DNA of 14,396 nucleotides from HXMU1420-2 sp040830545 (lineage in GTDB: Bacteria; Pseudomonadota; Alphaproteobacteria; Rhodobacterales; Rhodobacteraceae), in the NCBI GenBank assembly GCA_040830545.1, contig JBFOMB010000125.1, forward strand, positions 1-14,396, written 5' to 3'. A model generated the notes under the pieces. It made no database searches, was not told the DNA's origin, and saw nothing but the letters and a program-made list of their open reading frames with translations. Shown one piece after another: positions 1 through 6,881 of the stretch (positions are counted from its first letter, which is position 1; the number at the start of each line of letters is the position of its first letter). The position numbers and the translations under genes were made by a program.

Positions 1-729
1 GTGAGGGGTTGTCACGCCGGCCACAAACCGGGCCTCTGCATAGTGACCCCGCGGGCTCGTTTCGACCCGCCCCGCCTCCCCCCCCTGATCCAGATGCAGC
101 GGGATTTGCACCAGCATCCCTTGCGCATAGGCACTGACCGACGGCACAAAGATAGGGCGTTTCTGCACCCCGCCATAGGCCATGATTTCAGGCACATGTT
201 TGTGGTGCTGGCCGGTGGCATAGGCAAAATGCCCGTCTGATGCGCCGGTTTCGAATTCTTCAACCATGGCTTTGCCGCCGCCGGAATAGCCGCTGATCGC
301 GTTGATACTGATCGCCACGTCTGCAGGGAGGATCCCGGCCTGCCGCAACGGATGCAGCAAGGCAATCGCGCAGGTGGAATAGCACCCTGGGTTCGACACA
401 CGGGCTGCACCTGCGATGGCCGCCCGCCGCTGGGACCCGAGTTCAGGGAAGCCAAAGACCCAGTCATCATGCACTCGGTGCGCCGTACTGGCGTCGATCA
501 GGCGCGTGTCGCTGCCCGCCAACTGGCCCACAATCTCCACCGCTGCTGCATCGGGCAGGCACAGGATGGCCACGTCAGCGGCCTCGAAACAAGCGAGCCG
601 CGCATCCAGGCTCTTGCGATCTTCCGGCGCGATGGAGATCAGTTCAATGTCCGCCCGACCTTGCAACCGGTCCCGGATTTGCAGGCCGGTGGTTCCGGCC
701 TCCCCGTCAATGAATACTCTATGTGCCAT
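1..729 (-). CDS. argC: N-acetyl-gamma-glutamyl-phosphate reductase, type 2 (partial, 3' end beyond window)
   Basis: Reduces N-acetyl-glutamyl-5-phosphate to the semialdehyde with NADPH, the third step of arginine synthesis, in the cytoplasm. The frame runs from ATG at 729 to the left edge without a stop, giving 243 residues; type-2 ArgC proteins are about 310, so roughly 65-70 residues are missing. Visible signatures are the N-terminal nucleotide-binding loop GEAGTTGLQ (residues 9-17), the catalytic loop SNPGCYS with Cys116, and the histidine-rich segment HHKHVPE (176-181). The start fits the usual family beginning (MAHRVFIDGEAG); a recognisable but modest purine-rich stretch precedes it. The frame stays open through a run of eight G near residues 215-217 and continues into family-like sequence (HYAEARFV), so it is not frameshifted. 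An oddity is Cys120 four residues after the catalytic Cys, where I expect Gly. It diverges from rarD across 150 bp. Identification is firm. Confidence 0.95.
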   Translation of the reverse strand, partial: MAHRVFIDGEAGTTGLQIRDRLQGRADIELISIAPEDRKSLDARLACFEAADVAILCLPDAAAVEIVGQLAGSDTRLIDASTAHRVHDDWVFGFPELGSQRRAAIAGAARVSNPGCYSTCAIALLHPLRQAGILPADVAISINAISGYSGGGKAMVEEFETGASDGHFAYATGQHHKHVPEIMAYGGVQKRPIFVPSVSAYAQGMLVQIPLHLDQGGEAGRVETSPRGHYAEARFVAGVTTPH

Positions 730-879
730 GATCCGACCCGCCTTGGTTTGCGCGCCGGATACCGCGCGCCTCTCTGCAGCGCAAGTCGTGGGCCTGAACC
801 GTGCAGACCGCTGCGCGTCACACGCAGCCCCTTGCACCTGCCCGGAAATTCCCGCACTCCGGTCTGCGGAGGATCATCC

Positions 880-1824
880 ATGAGCAACACGCGTGCGGGG
901 ATACTGGCCATGATCGGTGCCTGCACCGTATGGGGTCTGTCGCCGATCTACTACCGGCAACTGGCGCACATTCCTCCGCTGGAGGTGCTGGCCCACCGCG
1001 CCTTCTGGTCGCTGGTGTTCTTCGCCGGGCTGCTGGCGGTCCAAGGCCGTCTGCGCGAGGTGCGCGCGGCCTTCAACGGCGGCAGGCGCACAGCACTGAT
1101 CGTGCTGGCAATGGCGTTTGTGTCGGTCAACTGGTTCCTCTTCATCTATGCCACGATGATCAATCGCAACATTGAAACGAGCCTAGGGTACTTCACCTAT
1201 CCGCTGGTGGCTGTGGTCATGGGTTATTTCTGGTTCAGCGAGCGGTTGGATCGGATGCAATGGATCGCGGTCGGTCTGGCCACGGTGGGTGTGCTGGTCC
1301 TGTCCATCGGCCTGGGCGCGCCGCCGTGGATTTCCATGTCGCTGGCGATCACCTTCGCGCTTTACGGCGCGATCAAAAAACAACTGCCGCTTGGCCCCGT
1401 CGTGTCCGTCACCTGCGAGGTGCTGGTCGTGCTGCCTCTGGCGCTGGGCTATCTGCTGTGGCTTCAGACGCAGGGAATTGGCGCGTTTGGCCCCTCAATG
1501 TGGGACAATATCTTGCTGATCCTGTCGGGCCCGGTGACCGCCTTGCCCCTGATCCTGTTCAGCTTTGCCGCGCGGCGGGTGGACATGTCGACCGTGGGCG
1601 TTCTGACCTACCTCAACCCGTCGTTGCAGTTCATCTGCGCGGCTTTGCTGTTTGGCGAGGTCCTGACGCTGTGGCACCAGATCGCGTTCCCGCTGATTTG
1701 GGTTGCACTGGCGCTCTATTCCATCGCGCTCTGGCGTCAGAGCCCGCGCAGCGCGGCAATCGCCGCCGGGGGCGTGTCCACAACGGTCAGGAAATCGCCC
1801 AGCGACGGATCGGCAAAACCCTGA
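880..1824 (+). CDS. rarD: RarD, EamA/DMT-family permease
   Basis: Predicted inner-membrane transporter of the drug/metabolite superfamily, RarD subgroup (named from E. coli chloramphenicol-sensitivity protein RarD; true substrate unknown). The 314-residue protein begins with a RarD-like N-terminus (GILAMIGACTVWGLSPIYYRQL) and carries the internal hallmarks NWFLFIYA, SLGYFTYPL and TYLNPSLQF, with about ten hydrophobic helices forming two EamA repeats. The start at 880 is chosen because GGAGGA lies at 868-873, six bases upstream, and the protein then starts just before the first helix; the same frame is open further upstream but has no family-like sequence there. The last 29 codons overlap the 3' end of the converging LOG gene and form a hydrophilic tail not expected for RarD (E. 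coli RarD is about 296 residues), so the tail is probably read-through after loss of an earlier stop. Confidence 0.93.
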   Translation: MSNTRAGILAMIGACTVWGLSPIYYRQLAHIPPLEVLAHRAFWSLVFFAGLLAVQGRLREVRAAFNGGRRTALIVLAMAFVSVNWFLFIYATMINRNIETSLGYFTYPLVAVVMGYFWFSERLDRMQWIAVGLATVGVLVLSIGLGAPPWISMSLAITFALYGAIKKQLPLGPVVSVTCEVLVVLPLALGYLLWLQTQGIGAFGPSMWDNILLILSGPVTALPLILFSFAARRVDMSTVGVLTYLNPSLQFICAALLFGEVLTLWHQIAFPLIWVALALYSIALWRQSPRSAAIAAGGVSTTVRKSPSDGSAKP

Positions 1825-2282
1825 TCAATCACGTGATCCATCAGCGCCAGCAGCGGGTCCCAGTAGCCTTCTGTGTTCAGGATCACGATGGGTTTGTCGT
1901 GCAGCCCCAGCTGCCGCCATGTCAGCGCCTCGAACAGTTCGTCCAGTGACCCCGGGCCACCCGGCAGCACCACAACGCAATCGGCATTCATCAACATGAC
2001 CTTTTTGCGCTCATGCATCGTTTCCGTCACGATAAAGGAGGTGAGGTCAGTCTTCCCCACTTCCTTGGCCAGCAGATGGGTCGGGATCACCCCGAACGTG
2101 TCACCGCCTGCGCCCTGCGCCGCGCGGGCCACTTCGCCCATCAAACCCACGTCGCCCGCGCCATAAACCAGTCGCCAACCGGCCTCGGCAATGGCTGTTC
2201 CCAGACCCTGCGCGGCCTCAGTATAGGCGGGCATTGCCCCCGCGCGCGATCCGCAATAGACACAGACGGATTTGACGGTCAT
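1737..2282 (-). CDS. LOG family protein (TIGR00730; cytokinin riboside 5'-monophosphate phosphoribohydrolase-like)
   Basis: Rossmann-type nucleoside 5'-monophosphate phosphoribohydrolase family, often misnamed lysine decarboxylase; releases a free base from a nucleotide such as AMP or a cytokinin precursor. The 181-residue protein has GSR (11-13), YGAGDVGLMG (40-49), MHERKKVM (89-96) supplying the conserved Arg/Lys, and PGGPGSLDE (107-115), the family signature PGGxGTxxE with Ser in place of Thr. Length matches the family (about 180-200). The start at 2282 is chosen because TVKSVCVYCGSR is the normal N-terminus; the upstream extension of the frame is not family-like. An AAAAGG stretch lies about ten bases upstream of the ATG. 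Its 3' end overlaps the rarD 3' end by 88 bp. Real substrate and physiological role cannot be read from sequence. Confidence 0.92.
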   Translation of the reverse strand: MTVKSVCVYCGSRAGAMPAYTEAAQGLGTAIAEAGWRLVYGAGDVGLMGEVARAAQGAGGDTFGVIPTHLLAKEVGKTDLTSFIVTETMHERKKVMLMNADCVVVLPGGPGSLDELFEALTWRQLGLHDKPIVILNTEGYWDPLLALMDHVIDQGFADPSLGDFLTVVDTPPAAIAALRGL

Positions 2283-2317
2283 GGGGGGCTGCCTTTTCTT
2301 GGATAACAGGGTCGATT

Positions 2318-2346
2318 TTGACCCCTGATAGCCGGATTGGTAAACT
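2318..2346 (+). promoter_or_regulatory. Candidate sigma70 promoter for the LysM envelope gene
   Basis: TTGACC (2318-2323; 5 of 6 to consensus) and TAAACT (2341-2346; 4 of 6) with a 17-bp spacer, about 50 bases before the gene start at 2398. This is the best sigma70-like promoter in the window. A GGGTC/GACCC dyad (2309-2313 and 2320-2324) overlaps its -35 hexamer and might be a protein-binding site. Confidence 0.5.
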
Positions 2347-2353
2347 GCCTCAA
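2325..2353 (-). promoter_or_regulatory. Candidate sigma70 promoter for the LOG gene
   Basis: On the minus strand, TTGAGG (2353-2348) and TATCAG (2330-2325) are separated by exactly 17 bp; each matches the consensus at 4 of 6 positions. Predicted start of transcription is near 2318, about 35 bases before the LOG start codon. It occupies the same DNA as the plus-strand promoter listed next. Seen by eye; activity is inferred. Confidence 0.4.
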
Positions 2354-2397
2354 CCGACCGCCGCCCGGAATTGTGGGCGATGAAGGGAAGGACGACT

Positions 2398-4344
2398 ATG
2401 GCAACCGGAGCTGCTGGAACAGGACTGGGCACGCTGGGCACTGTGAGCCTGGGCACGGCCGCCGTCGCGGCGGTGGCGGGCGGGCTTTATGTCGCTTGGG
2501 TGGTCGTGATTGATCCGGCACCAGAACCCGAACCAGTGGCACAGGTGCAGCCACTGGAAACCCCGGCAGAGGACACGTCCACCACGGTCACTCCAACACC
2601 GGAACAGCCCGTGGAAGAGGCGCGGCCCGCGCCCGAACCTGAGGCCGCACCAGAAGAAGACATCGCTGCGCTGCCCGAGGATACCACGCCCGAAGCGCCT
2701 GTTTTGCAGCCTGAAACACAGGAAACGGACCCGGAACCGGCCGTGCCCGATCTGGCTGAGCCTTCCTTCGACGTGGTCCGGGTCGAACCCGATGGCACCA
2801 CACTGGTGGCCGGGCAGGGGACACCGGGCAGCACGATCACCGTGTTCCTGGATGGCGCGGAACTGGATAGTCAGACGGCGGATGGAGCCGGCAAATTCGT
2901 CAGCTTCCTCGATATCGGTCCAAGCGAAGATGTGCGCGTGATGACGCTGCAGGCGGAACTCGACGGGCACATCGTGATCGGCACCGATCAGATCATCCTG
3001 GCCCCGACGCCGAAGCCGGTTCAGGTGGCCGAGGCTGAGGTTGAAACACCGGTGGAAGAAGCCGCCGAGGACGTGAGCGAATCAGCGACCGAAGAAACGG
3101 TTGTGGCAGAATCCGCGAACGATAACAGTGAACAGACCCCGATTGTTGCGACCGAAGATGCGCCTGCAGAACAGGACACTGCGGAACAGGAAACGGTGAC
3201 CGCCGAAGTTTCAACAGAACCGGCCACCGAAGATCAGGTTGCCGCACTGGCCGAACAGGTCGAGGCCGAAACGCCACTGGCCGAGGATGCCACTGAAGAG
3301 GCCGTCGACACCGCCATCGCAGCGGCCACCGACACGCTCGAAGAAACGGTTGCGCCGATCGCCGAGGATGCGGTGGAAGAGACAGAGGTAACGGAACAGG
3401 CCACCGAAGACACGGCCACACCCGAACCCGCAACCGAGGATGAACCGGTCGTGGCCGAGGTCGCGCCGGAAACGCCTGTGACAGAAGAGGCGGAAGAGGT
3501 TGCCGAAGCGCCTGCGGCAGACACAAGCGAAACAGAAATTCCAGCTGCGGAAGAAAACGAAGGTGTCGCTGAAACGCCCGCTGACGACACGACCGAGACC
3601 GAAACGCAGGTTGCCGCAGCCGAGGTCAGCGACCCCGTAGCCCCGGAAACCCAGCCCGAAACGGCTCAAACCCCGGACGTGCCCGCACCTGAAAACGTGC
3701 AACAGGCCGTTCAGGCCCCGGATCAGCCCGAGACGGCCGACCGTGCACCCGTCACATCTGCCACCGGACCGGAACAGCCGAACGTGAACGACCCAAGCCC
3801 GATCACGGTGCTCAAGGCGTCCTCGGATGGGGTGGAGGTGCTGCAAACCGGGTCGGCACAGCGCCCCGATGTGCTCGGGGAAATCTCACTCGACACGATC
3901 AGCTACAATGCCGAAGGCGACGTGCAATTGGCCGGACGCGCGCGCGAGGCAAGCGTGGTGCGCATCTACCTCGACAACGAGGCGATCGCGGAACTCAAGG
4001 CCGATGACGAAGGCCGCTGGCGTGGTGTACTGGACGGGATCGAACCGGGCGTCTACACCCTGCGACTGGACGAGGTTGACGCGTTGGGCAAGGTGGTCAG
4101 CCGGATCGAAACCCCGTTCAAACGTGAAGCCCCTGAAGCGCTGGCCGCCGTCCTACCGGACGAGGCCCCGGGCCGCATCATTTCCGGCGCGGTGACGGTG
4201 CAGAAGGGCGACACACTCTGGGCCATTTCGCGCGAAAGCTATGGCGAGGGCGTGCTCTATGTCCGCCTGTTCGAAGCCAACCGCGACCGCATCCGCAACC
4301 CGGACCTGATCTATCCGGGGCAGGTGTTCTCGGTCCCGAACTGA
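2398..4344 (+). CDS. Membrane-anchored LysM / Ig-like envelope protein with long acidic linker
   Basis: A 648-residue protein of unknown specific function, predicted to tether peptidoglycan to the inner membrane. Order: hydrophobic anchor (about 12-39); Pro/Glu-rich stretch (40-121); an Ig-like module (about 122-202); a roughly 300-residue low-complexity stretch dominated by Glu, Ala, Thr and Val (203-498); a second Ig-like module (about 499-578) with related wording (VVRIYLDNEAIAEL against TITVFLDGAEL); and a C-terminal LysM (599-648) with QKGDTLWAIS and NRDRIRNPDLIYPGQ, the usual LysM ends. LysM binds N-acetylglucosamine in glycan strands; the rest is inference. The start at 2398 follows AAGGGAAGGA five bases away; an in-frame ATG at 2380 would add a basic MKGRTT n-region but has poorer ribosome-binding sequence. 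FimV and TonB-like spacer proteins share the idea of an acidic/proline linker, but I see no homology to either. Confidence 0.88.
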   Translation: MATGAAGTGLGTLGTVSLGTAAVAAVAGGLYVAWVVVIDPAPEPEPVAQVQPLETPAEDTSTTVTPTPEQPVEEARPAPEPEAAPEEDIAALPEDTTPEAPVLQPETQETDPEPAVPDLAEPSFDVVRVEPDGTTLVAGQGTPGSTITVFLDGAELDSQTADGAGKFVSFLDIGPSEDVRVMTLQAELDGHIVIGTDQIILAPTPKPVQVAEAEVETPVEEAAEDVSESATEETVVAESANDNSEQTPIVATEDAPAEQDTAEQETVTAEVSTEPATEDQVAALAEQVEAETPLAEDATEEAVDTAIAAATDTLEETVAPIAEDAVEETEVTEQATEDTATPEPATEDEPVVAEVAPETPVTEEAEEVAEAPAADTSETEIPAAEENEGVAETPADDTTETETQVAAAEVSDPVAPETQPETAQTPDVPAPENVQQAVQAPDQPETADRAPVTSATGPEQPNVNDPSPITVLKASSDGVEVLQTGSAQRPDVLGEISLDTISYNAEGDVQLAGRAREASVVRIYLDNEAIAELKADDEGRWRGVLDGIEPGVYTLRLDEVDALGKVVSRIETPFKREAPEALAAVLPDEAPGRIISGAVTVQKGDTLWAISRESYGEGVLYVRLFEANRDRIRNPDLIYPGQVFSVPN

Positions 4345-4363
4345 GCCGCACTCCAACATCTCA

Positions 4364-4377
4364 ACAGACCCGTCTGT
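4364..4377. repeat. Perfect dyad ACAGAC-CC-GTCTGT upstream of the ABC transporter gene
   Basis: Two six-base arms (4364-4369 and 4372-4377) separated by CC, 20 bases after the stop of the LysM gene and 80 bases before the next start. The two-base centre makes an RNA hairpin unlikely, so a DNA-binding site is the more natural reading. The regulator, if any, is unknown. Confidence 0.4.
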
Positions 4378-4381
4378 GCAG

Positions 4382-4403
4382 CCAGAGCGTCTTCACGCTC
4401 TGG
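4382..4403 (+). terminator. Inverted repeat, possible terminator of the LysM gene
   Basis: CCAGAGCG (4382-4389), loop TCTTCA, CGCTCTGG (4396-4403): a perfect 8-bp GC-rich stem 38 bases after the LysM gene stop. It lacks a T run (TCAATTCC follows), so intrinsic termination would be weak; it could instead be a leader hairpin or attenuator for the ABC transporter gene. Confidence 0.4.
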
Positions 4404-4456
4404 TCAATTCCTGTGACGCGACATATCTCAGGCAGACCAGCGAGGGGCAGAGCAAT

Positions 4457-6262
4457 ATGAGCGACATGTCGACCAGCCAGAAGGAACGCGAATCCGGCCT
4501 GCGGACCATGCGCAAGGTGGTGCCGTATTTCTGGCCCAGCGAAGGGTTCTTCTGGGTCAAGCGTCGCGTGGTTATTGCGCTGGTCATGCTGCTGGCGTCC
4601 AAGCTGATCGCGGTTTATACCCCGATCCTTTACAAGGGCGCCGTTGATGCACTGGCCAATGACGGCGTGCCACCCCTGGCGCTCGGGGCCGTGGGGCTGA
4701 CCGTGGCTTATGGCGTGGCACGGCTGATGAATGTCGGCTTCCAACAGCTGCGCGATGCGATCTTTGCCCCGGTCGCTCAGCGCGCGCTCAGGCGTCTGGC
4801 GCTGGAAACGTTTCGCCACATCCACCAGCTGTCGATGCGTTACCATATTACGCGCAAAACCGGCGGGTTGAGCCGCATCATCGAACGCGGCGTCAAAGGC
4901 GTCGAATTCCTGCTGCGGTACATGATCTTTTCCATCGGGCCGCTGATCCTGGAACTGGCCCTGGTCGCGATCATCCTGACGGTCATGTTCGACGCCTGGT
5001 ATCTGGCCATCGTGGCCGTGACCATTGCGATCTATTTCTGGTTCACCTTCGCGGTCACCGAATGGCGCGTGAAGCTGCGCAAGGAGATGAACGATCAGGA
5101 CACCGACGCGAACCAGAAGGCCATCGACAGCCTGCTGAATTTCGAAACGGTGAAGTATTTCGGGGCCGAAGAACGCGAAGCCGTGCGGTATGACGGGGCC
5201 ATGCGGGCCTATGAACGCGCGGCGCTAAAGACGTCTTATTCGCTCGCTTTCCTGAATTTTGGCCAGTCGTTTCTGATCACCGGTGGCCTTGTCGCCATGA
5301 TGGTGCTGGCGGCAGTTGGCGTTCAACAGGGCAAGCTGACCGTGGGCGATTTCGTCATGGTCAACGCCTACATGATCCAGATCACCGTGCCGCTCAACTT
5401 CCTCGGGACCGTGTATCGCGAAATCCGCCAGTCGCTGGTGGATATGGGCGAAATGTTCGACCTGCTGGAACAACCACCCGAGGTTTCTGACAAACCCGGC
5501 GCGCGCGATCTGGTGGTGAAGGGCGGGGAAATCCAGTTGGACAACCTGCGCTTTGGCTATGATTCCGACCGCGAAATCCTCAAGGGCGTTTCCGTGACCG
5601 TCCCCGCCGGGCAGACCGTGGCGATTGTGGGCGCAACCGGGTCCGGAAAATCCACCATAGGGCGGCTGCTGTTCCGGTTTTACGACGTGACCGGTGGCGC
5701 AATGCGCATCGACGGGCAGGACCTGCGCGATGTGACCCAGGACAGCCTGCACGCGGCCATTGGCGTGGTGCCGCAGGATACCGTGCTGTTCAACGACACG
5801 ATCCGCTACAACATCGCCTATGGCCGTGACGGGGCGACCCAGGCCGATGTGGAAGAGGCCGCGCGGGCAGCACAAATCCACGATTTTATCGAAGGTCTGC
5901 CGCAGGGCTATGACACGCCCGTGGGCGAACGCGGGCTCAAATTGTCGGGCGGGGAAAAGCAGCGCGTCGGCATCGCCCGCACCCTGCTGAAGGACCCGCC
6001 GATCCTGTTGCTGGACGAGGCCACGTCTGCGCTCGACACCGATACAGAGCACGAGATCAAGGACGCGCTGGCCCGGGCCGGGCAGGGGCGCACGGTGATC
6101 ACCATCGCCCACCGGCTCAGCACGATTGCCGAGGCGGATCAGATCGTTGTGCTGGACGCTGGCGAGATCGTGGAACAGGGCCGGCACGACGAATTGCTGT
6201 CCCGCGACGGTCGTTATGCGCATCTGTGGCAATTGCAGCAGGCAGACCTGGATGCGGCCTGA
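4457..6262 (+). CDS. Atm1/HMT1-type ABC exporter, fused permease and ATP-binding domains
   Basis: Inner-membrane half-transporter (601 residues, normal family length) that works as a homodimer. The membrane domain (about 38-320) has six helices and the family phrases TGGLSRIIERGVKG (135-148) and NFETVKYFGAE (228-238). Tyr193, Arg204, Arg208, Asn267 and Gln270 line up by a constant offset with residues I remember as glutathione-binding in the Novosphingobium Atm1 structure. The ATPase domain is complete: Walker A GATGSGKST (392-400), Q-loop Gln440, signature LSGGEKQRVGIAR (496-508), Walker B ILLLDE (516-521), H-loop His552. Mitochondrial Atm1 exports a sulfur compound for cytosolic Fe-S assembly; bacterial members export glutathione conjugates, including metal ones. 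The start follows GAGGGG (4442-4447) at nine bases. No Fe-S assembly gene is adjacent. Confidence 0.95.
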   Translation: MSDMSTSQKERESGLRTMRKVVPYFWPSEGFFWVKRRVVIALVMLLASKLIAVYTPILYKGAVDALANDGVPPLALGAVGLTVAYGVARLMNVGFQQLRDAIFAPVAQRALRRLALETFRHIHQLSMRYHITRKTGGLSRIIERGVKGVEFLLRYMIFSIGPLILELALVAIILTVMFDAWYLAIVAVTIAIYFWFTFAVTEWRVKLRKEMNDQDTDANQKAIDSLLNFETVKYFGAEEREAVRYDGAMRAYERAALKTSYSLAFLNFGQSFLITGGLVAMMVLAAVGVQQGKLTVGDFVMVNAYMIQITVPLNFLGTVYREIRQSLVDMGEMFDLLEQPPEVSDKPGARDLVVKGGEIQLDNLRFGYDSDREILKGVSVTVPAGQTVAIVGATGSGKSTIGRLLFRFYDVTGGAMRIDGQDLRDVTQDSLHAAIGVVPQDTVLFNDTIRYNIAYGRDGATQADVEEAARAAQIHDFIEGLPQGYDTPVGERGLKLSGGEKQRVGIARTLLKDPPILLLDEATSALDTDTEHEIKDALARAGQGRTVITIAHRLSTIAEADQIVVLDAGEIVEQGRHDELLSRDGRYAHLWQLQQADLDAA

Positions 6263-6268
6263 CGCGAT

Positions 6269-6310
6269 TTGACCTGTATCAACGCGCGCCTGCGCGCCCT
6301 CCTTTAAACT
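6269..6310 (+). promoter_or_regulatory. FNR-type box and -10 element driving the universal stress gene
   Basis: TTGAC-CTGT-ATCAA (6269-6282) matches the FNR/FnrL consensus TTGAT-N4-ATCAA at 9 of 10 fixed positions. Its centre is 6275.5. A -10-like TAAACT lies at 6305-6310, which places transcription start near 6317, about 41.5 bases from the box centre; this is the spacing of a class II FNR-activated promoter, where the box replaces the -35. No good -35/-10 pair exists otherwise. The TTGAC half could also suit a Dnr/NnrR-type regulator. Confidence 0.6.
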
Positions 6311-6324
6311 GTTCGTACACAGTT
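6307..6324. repeat. Dyad AACTGT-N6-ACAGTT at the stress gene start of transcription
   Basis: Perfect six-base arms (6307-6312, 6319-6324) around TCGTAC, overlapping the end of the predicted -10 and the predicted start of transcription, and ending just before the ribosome-binding GGAGGG. The position suits a repressor operator; a short leader hairpin is the alternative. Confidence 0.4.
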
Positions 6325-6336
6325 GGAGGGAACGAC

Positions 6337-6783
6337 ATGTTCGAGAAAATTGTTGTTGGTATTGATGGGTCCGAAGCGTCCGAAGCAGCCTTGCGAACCG
6401 CGTGTGACATCGCGGGCAAGTATGGGGCCGAACTGCATCTGGTGCATACGCCCGAACCCAAAACGGTGGCTTTCGCGGTTGGCGCCATGTCCGGCTATCA
6501 CGCCGTAACCACAATGCCGTCCGAGGAAGAGGTCGAAAAAGCGGCAAACAAGATCATCCAGTCTGGTGTGGACATCGCCCAGGAATGTGGCTGCACGATT
6601 GCCCAGACCCATGCCAAACGCGGCCACCCCGTGGATGAAATCGTTGCCTGCGCTGAGGGGTGCGGCGCAGACCTGATCGTCACAGGACGGCGGGGCCTGG
6701 GCAACCTCGGCGCAATGATTGTCGGCAGCACGTCGCAAGGGATCGGGCACAATGCCAAATGTGCTGTGTTGACCGTCGTGTGA
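6337..6783 (+). CDS. Universal stress protein, UspA family, ATP-binding type
   Basis: Small cytoplasmic alpha/beta protein (148 residues, the usual single-domain length) associated with survival under starvation, oxygen limitation or respiratory inhibition; acts as a dimer. It opens with KIVVGIDGS, the conserved first strand and Asp10, and ends with the nucleotide-binding motif G-2x-G-9x-G-S: Gly117, Gly120, Gly130, Ser131, followed by the final strand (CAVLTVV). The motif places it with ATP-binding members rather than UspA proper. The start has GGAGGG at 6325-6330, six bases upstream. It lies 74 bp after the ABC transporter gene but has its own predicted FNR-type promoter, suggesting induction at low oxygen. 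Confidence 0.95.
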   Translation: MFEKIVVGIDGSEASEAALRTACDIAGKYGAELHLVHTPEPKTVAFAVGAMSGYHAVTTMPSEEEVEKAANKIIQSGVDIAQECGCTIAQTHAKRGHPVDEIVACAEGCGADLIVTGRRGLGNLGAMIVGSTSQGIGHNAKCAVLTVV

Positions 6784-6825
6784 AACGGTTTCAGACGGCA
6801 TTCCAATAACCATGGCAAATGAAGA

Positions 6826-6850
6826 AAGCCGCGCCCAAAGGGCGCGGCTT
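6826..6850 (-). terminator. Intrinsic terminator between convergent transcripts
   Basis: AAGCCGCGCCC (6826-6836), loop AAA, GGGCGCGGCTT (6840-6850): an 11-bp perfect stem. Read on the minus strand it begins 31 bases after the RND permease stop and is followed by TTTCTTCATTT, a proper termination tail. On the plus strand the tail is weaker (TTGGTCTC), but it may also stop usp transcripts. Confidence 0.85.
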
Positions 6851-6881
6851 GGTCTCGCTAAGGAATCGTCAGTGCTCCGAC

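Noticed and set aside
78..85. Run of eight C (eight G on the coding strand) in argC as a possible frameshift
   Set aside because: The argC frame stays open to the window edge and continues as family-like sequence (HYAEARFV) after the run; the shifted frame ends early and is not ArgC-like.
730..879. Promoters in the argC/rarD divergent gap, e.g. minus-strand TTGCGC-N17-TATCCG
   Set aside because: Each hexamer matches at only three positions. The gap must hold both promoters, but I cannot place them.
2993..3846. Several open frames opposite the acidic linker of the LysM protein
   Set aside because: They are Pro/Arg- or Ser/Ala-rich mirrors of the Glu/Ala/Thr repeats; no start signals or family features.
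5225..6547. 440-codon minus-strand open frame opposite the ABC transporter and usp genes
   Set aside because: Crosses two well-identified genes and an FNR-type promoter; composition typical of an antisense shadow.
6401..6783. Whether usp is part of one operon with the Atm1-type gene only
   Set aside because: The predicted independent promoter at 6269-6310 makes a purely shared transcript less likely, though read-through cannot be excluded.
6781..6793. Palindrome TGAAACGGTTTCA on the usp stop codon
   Set aside because: Too short and AT-rich to terminate, and the strong hairpin at 6826-6850 already explains transcript ends here.
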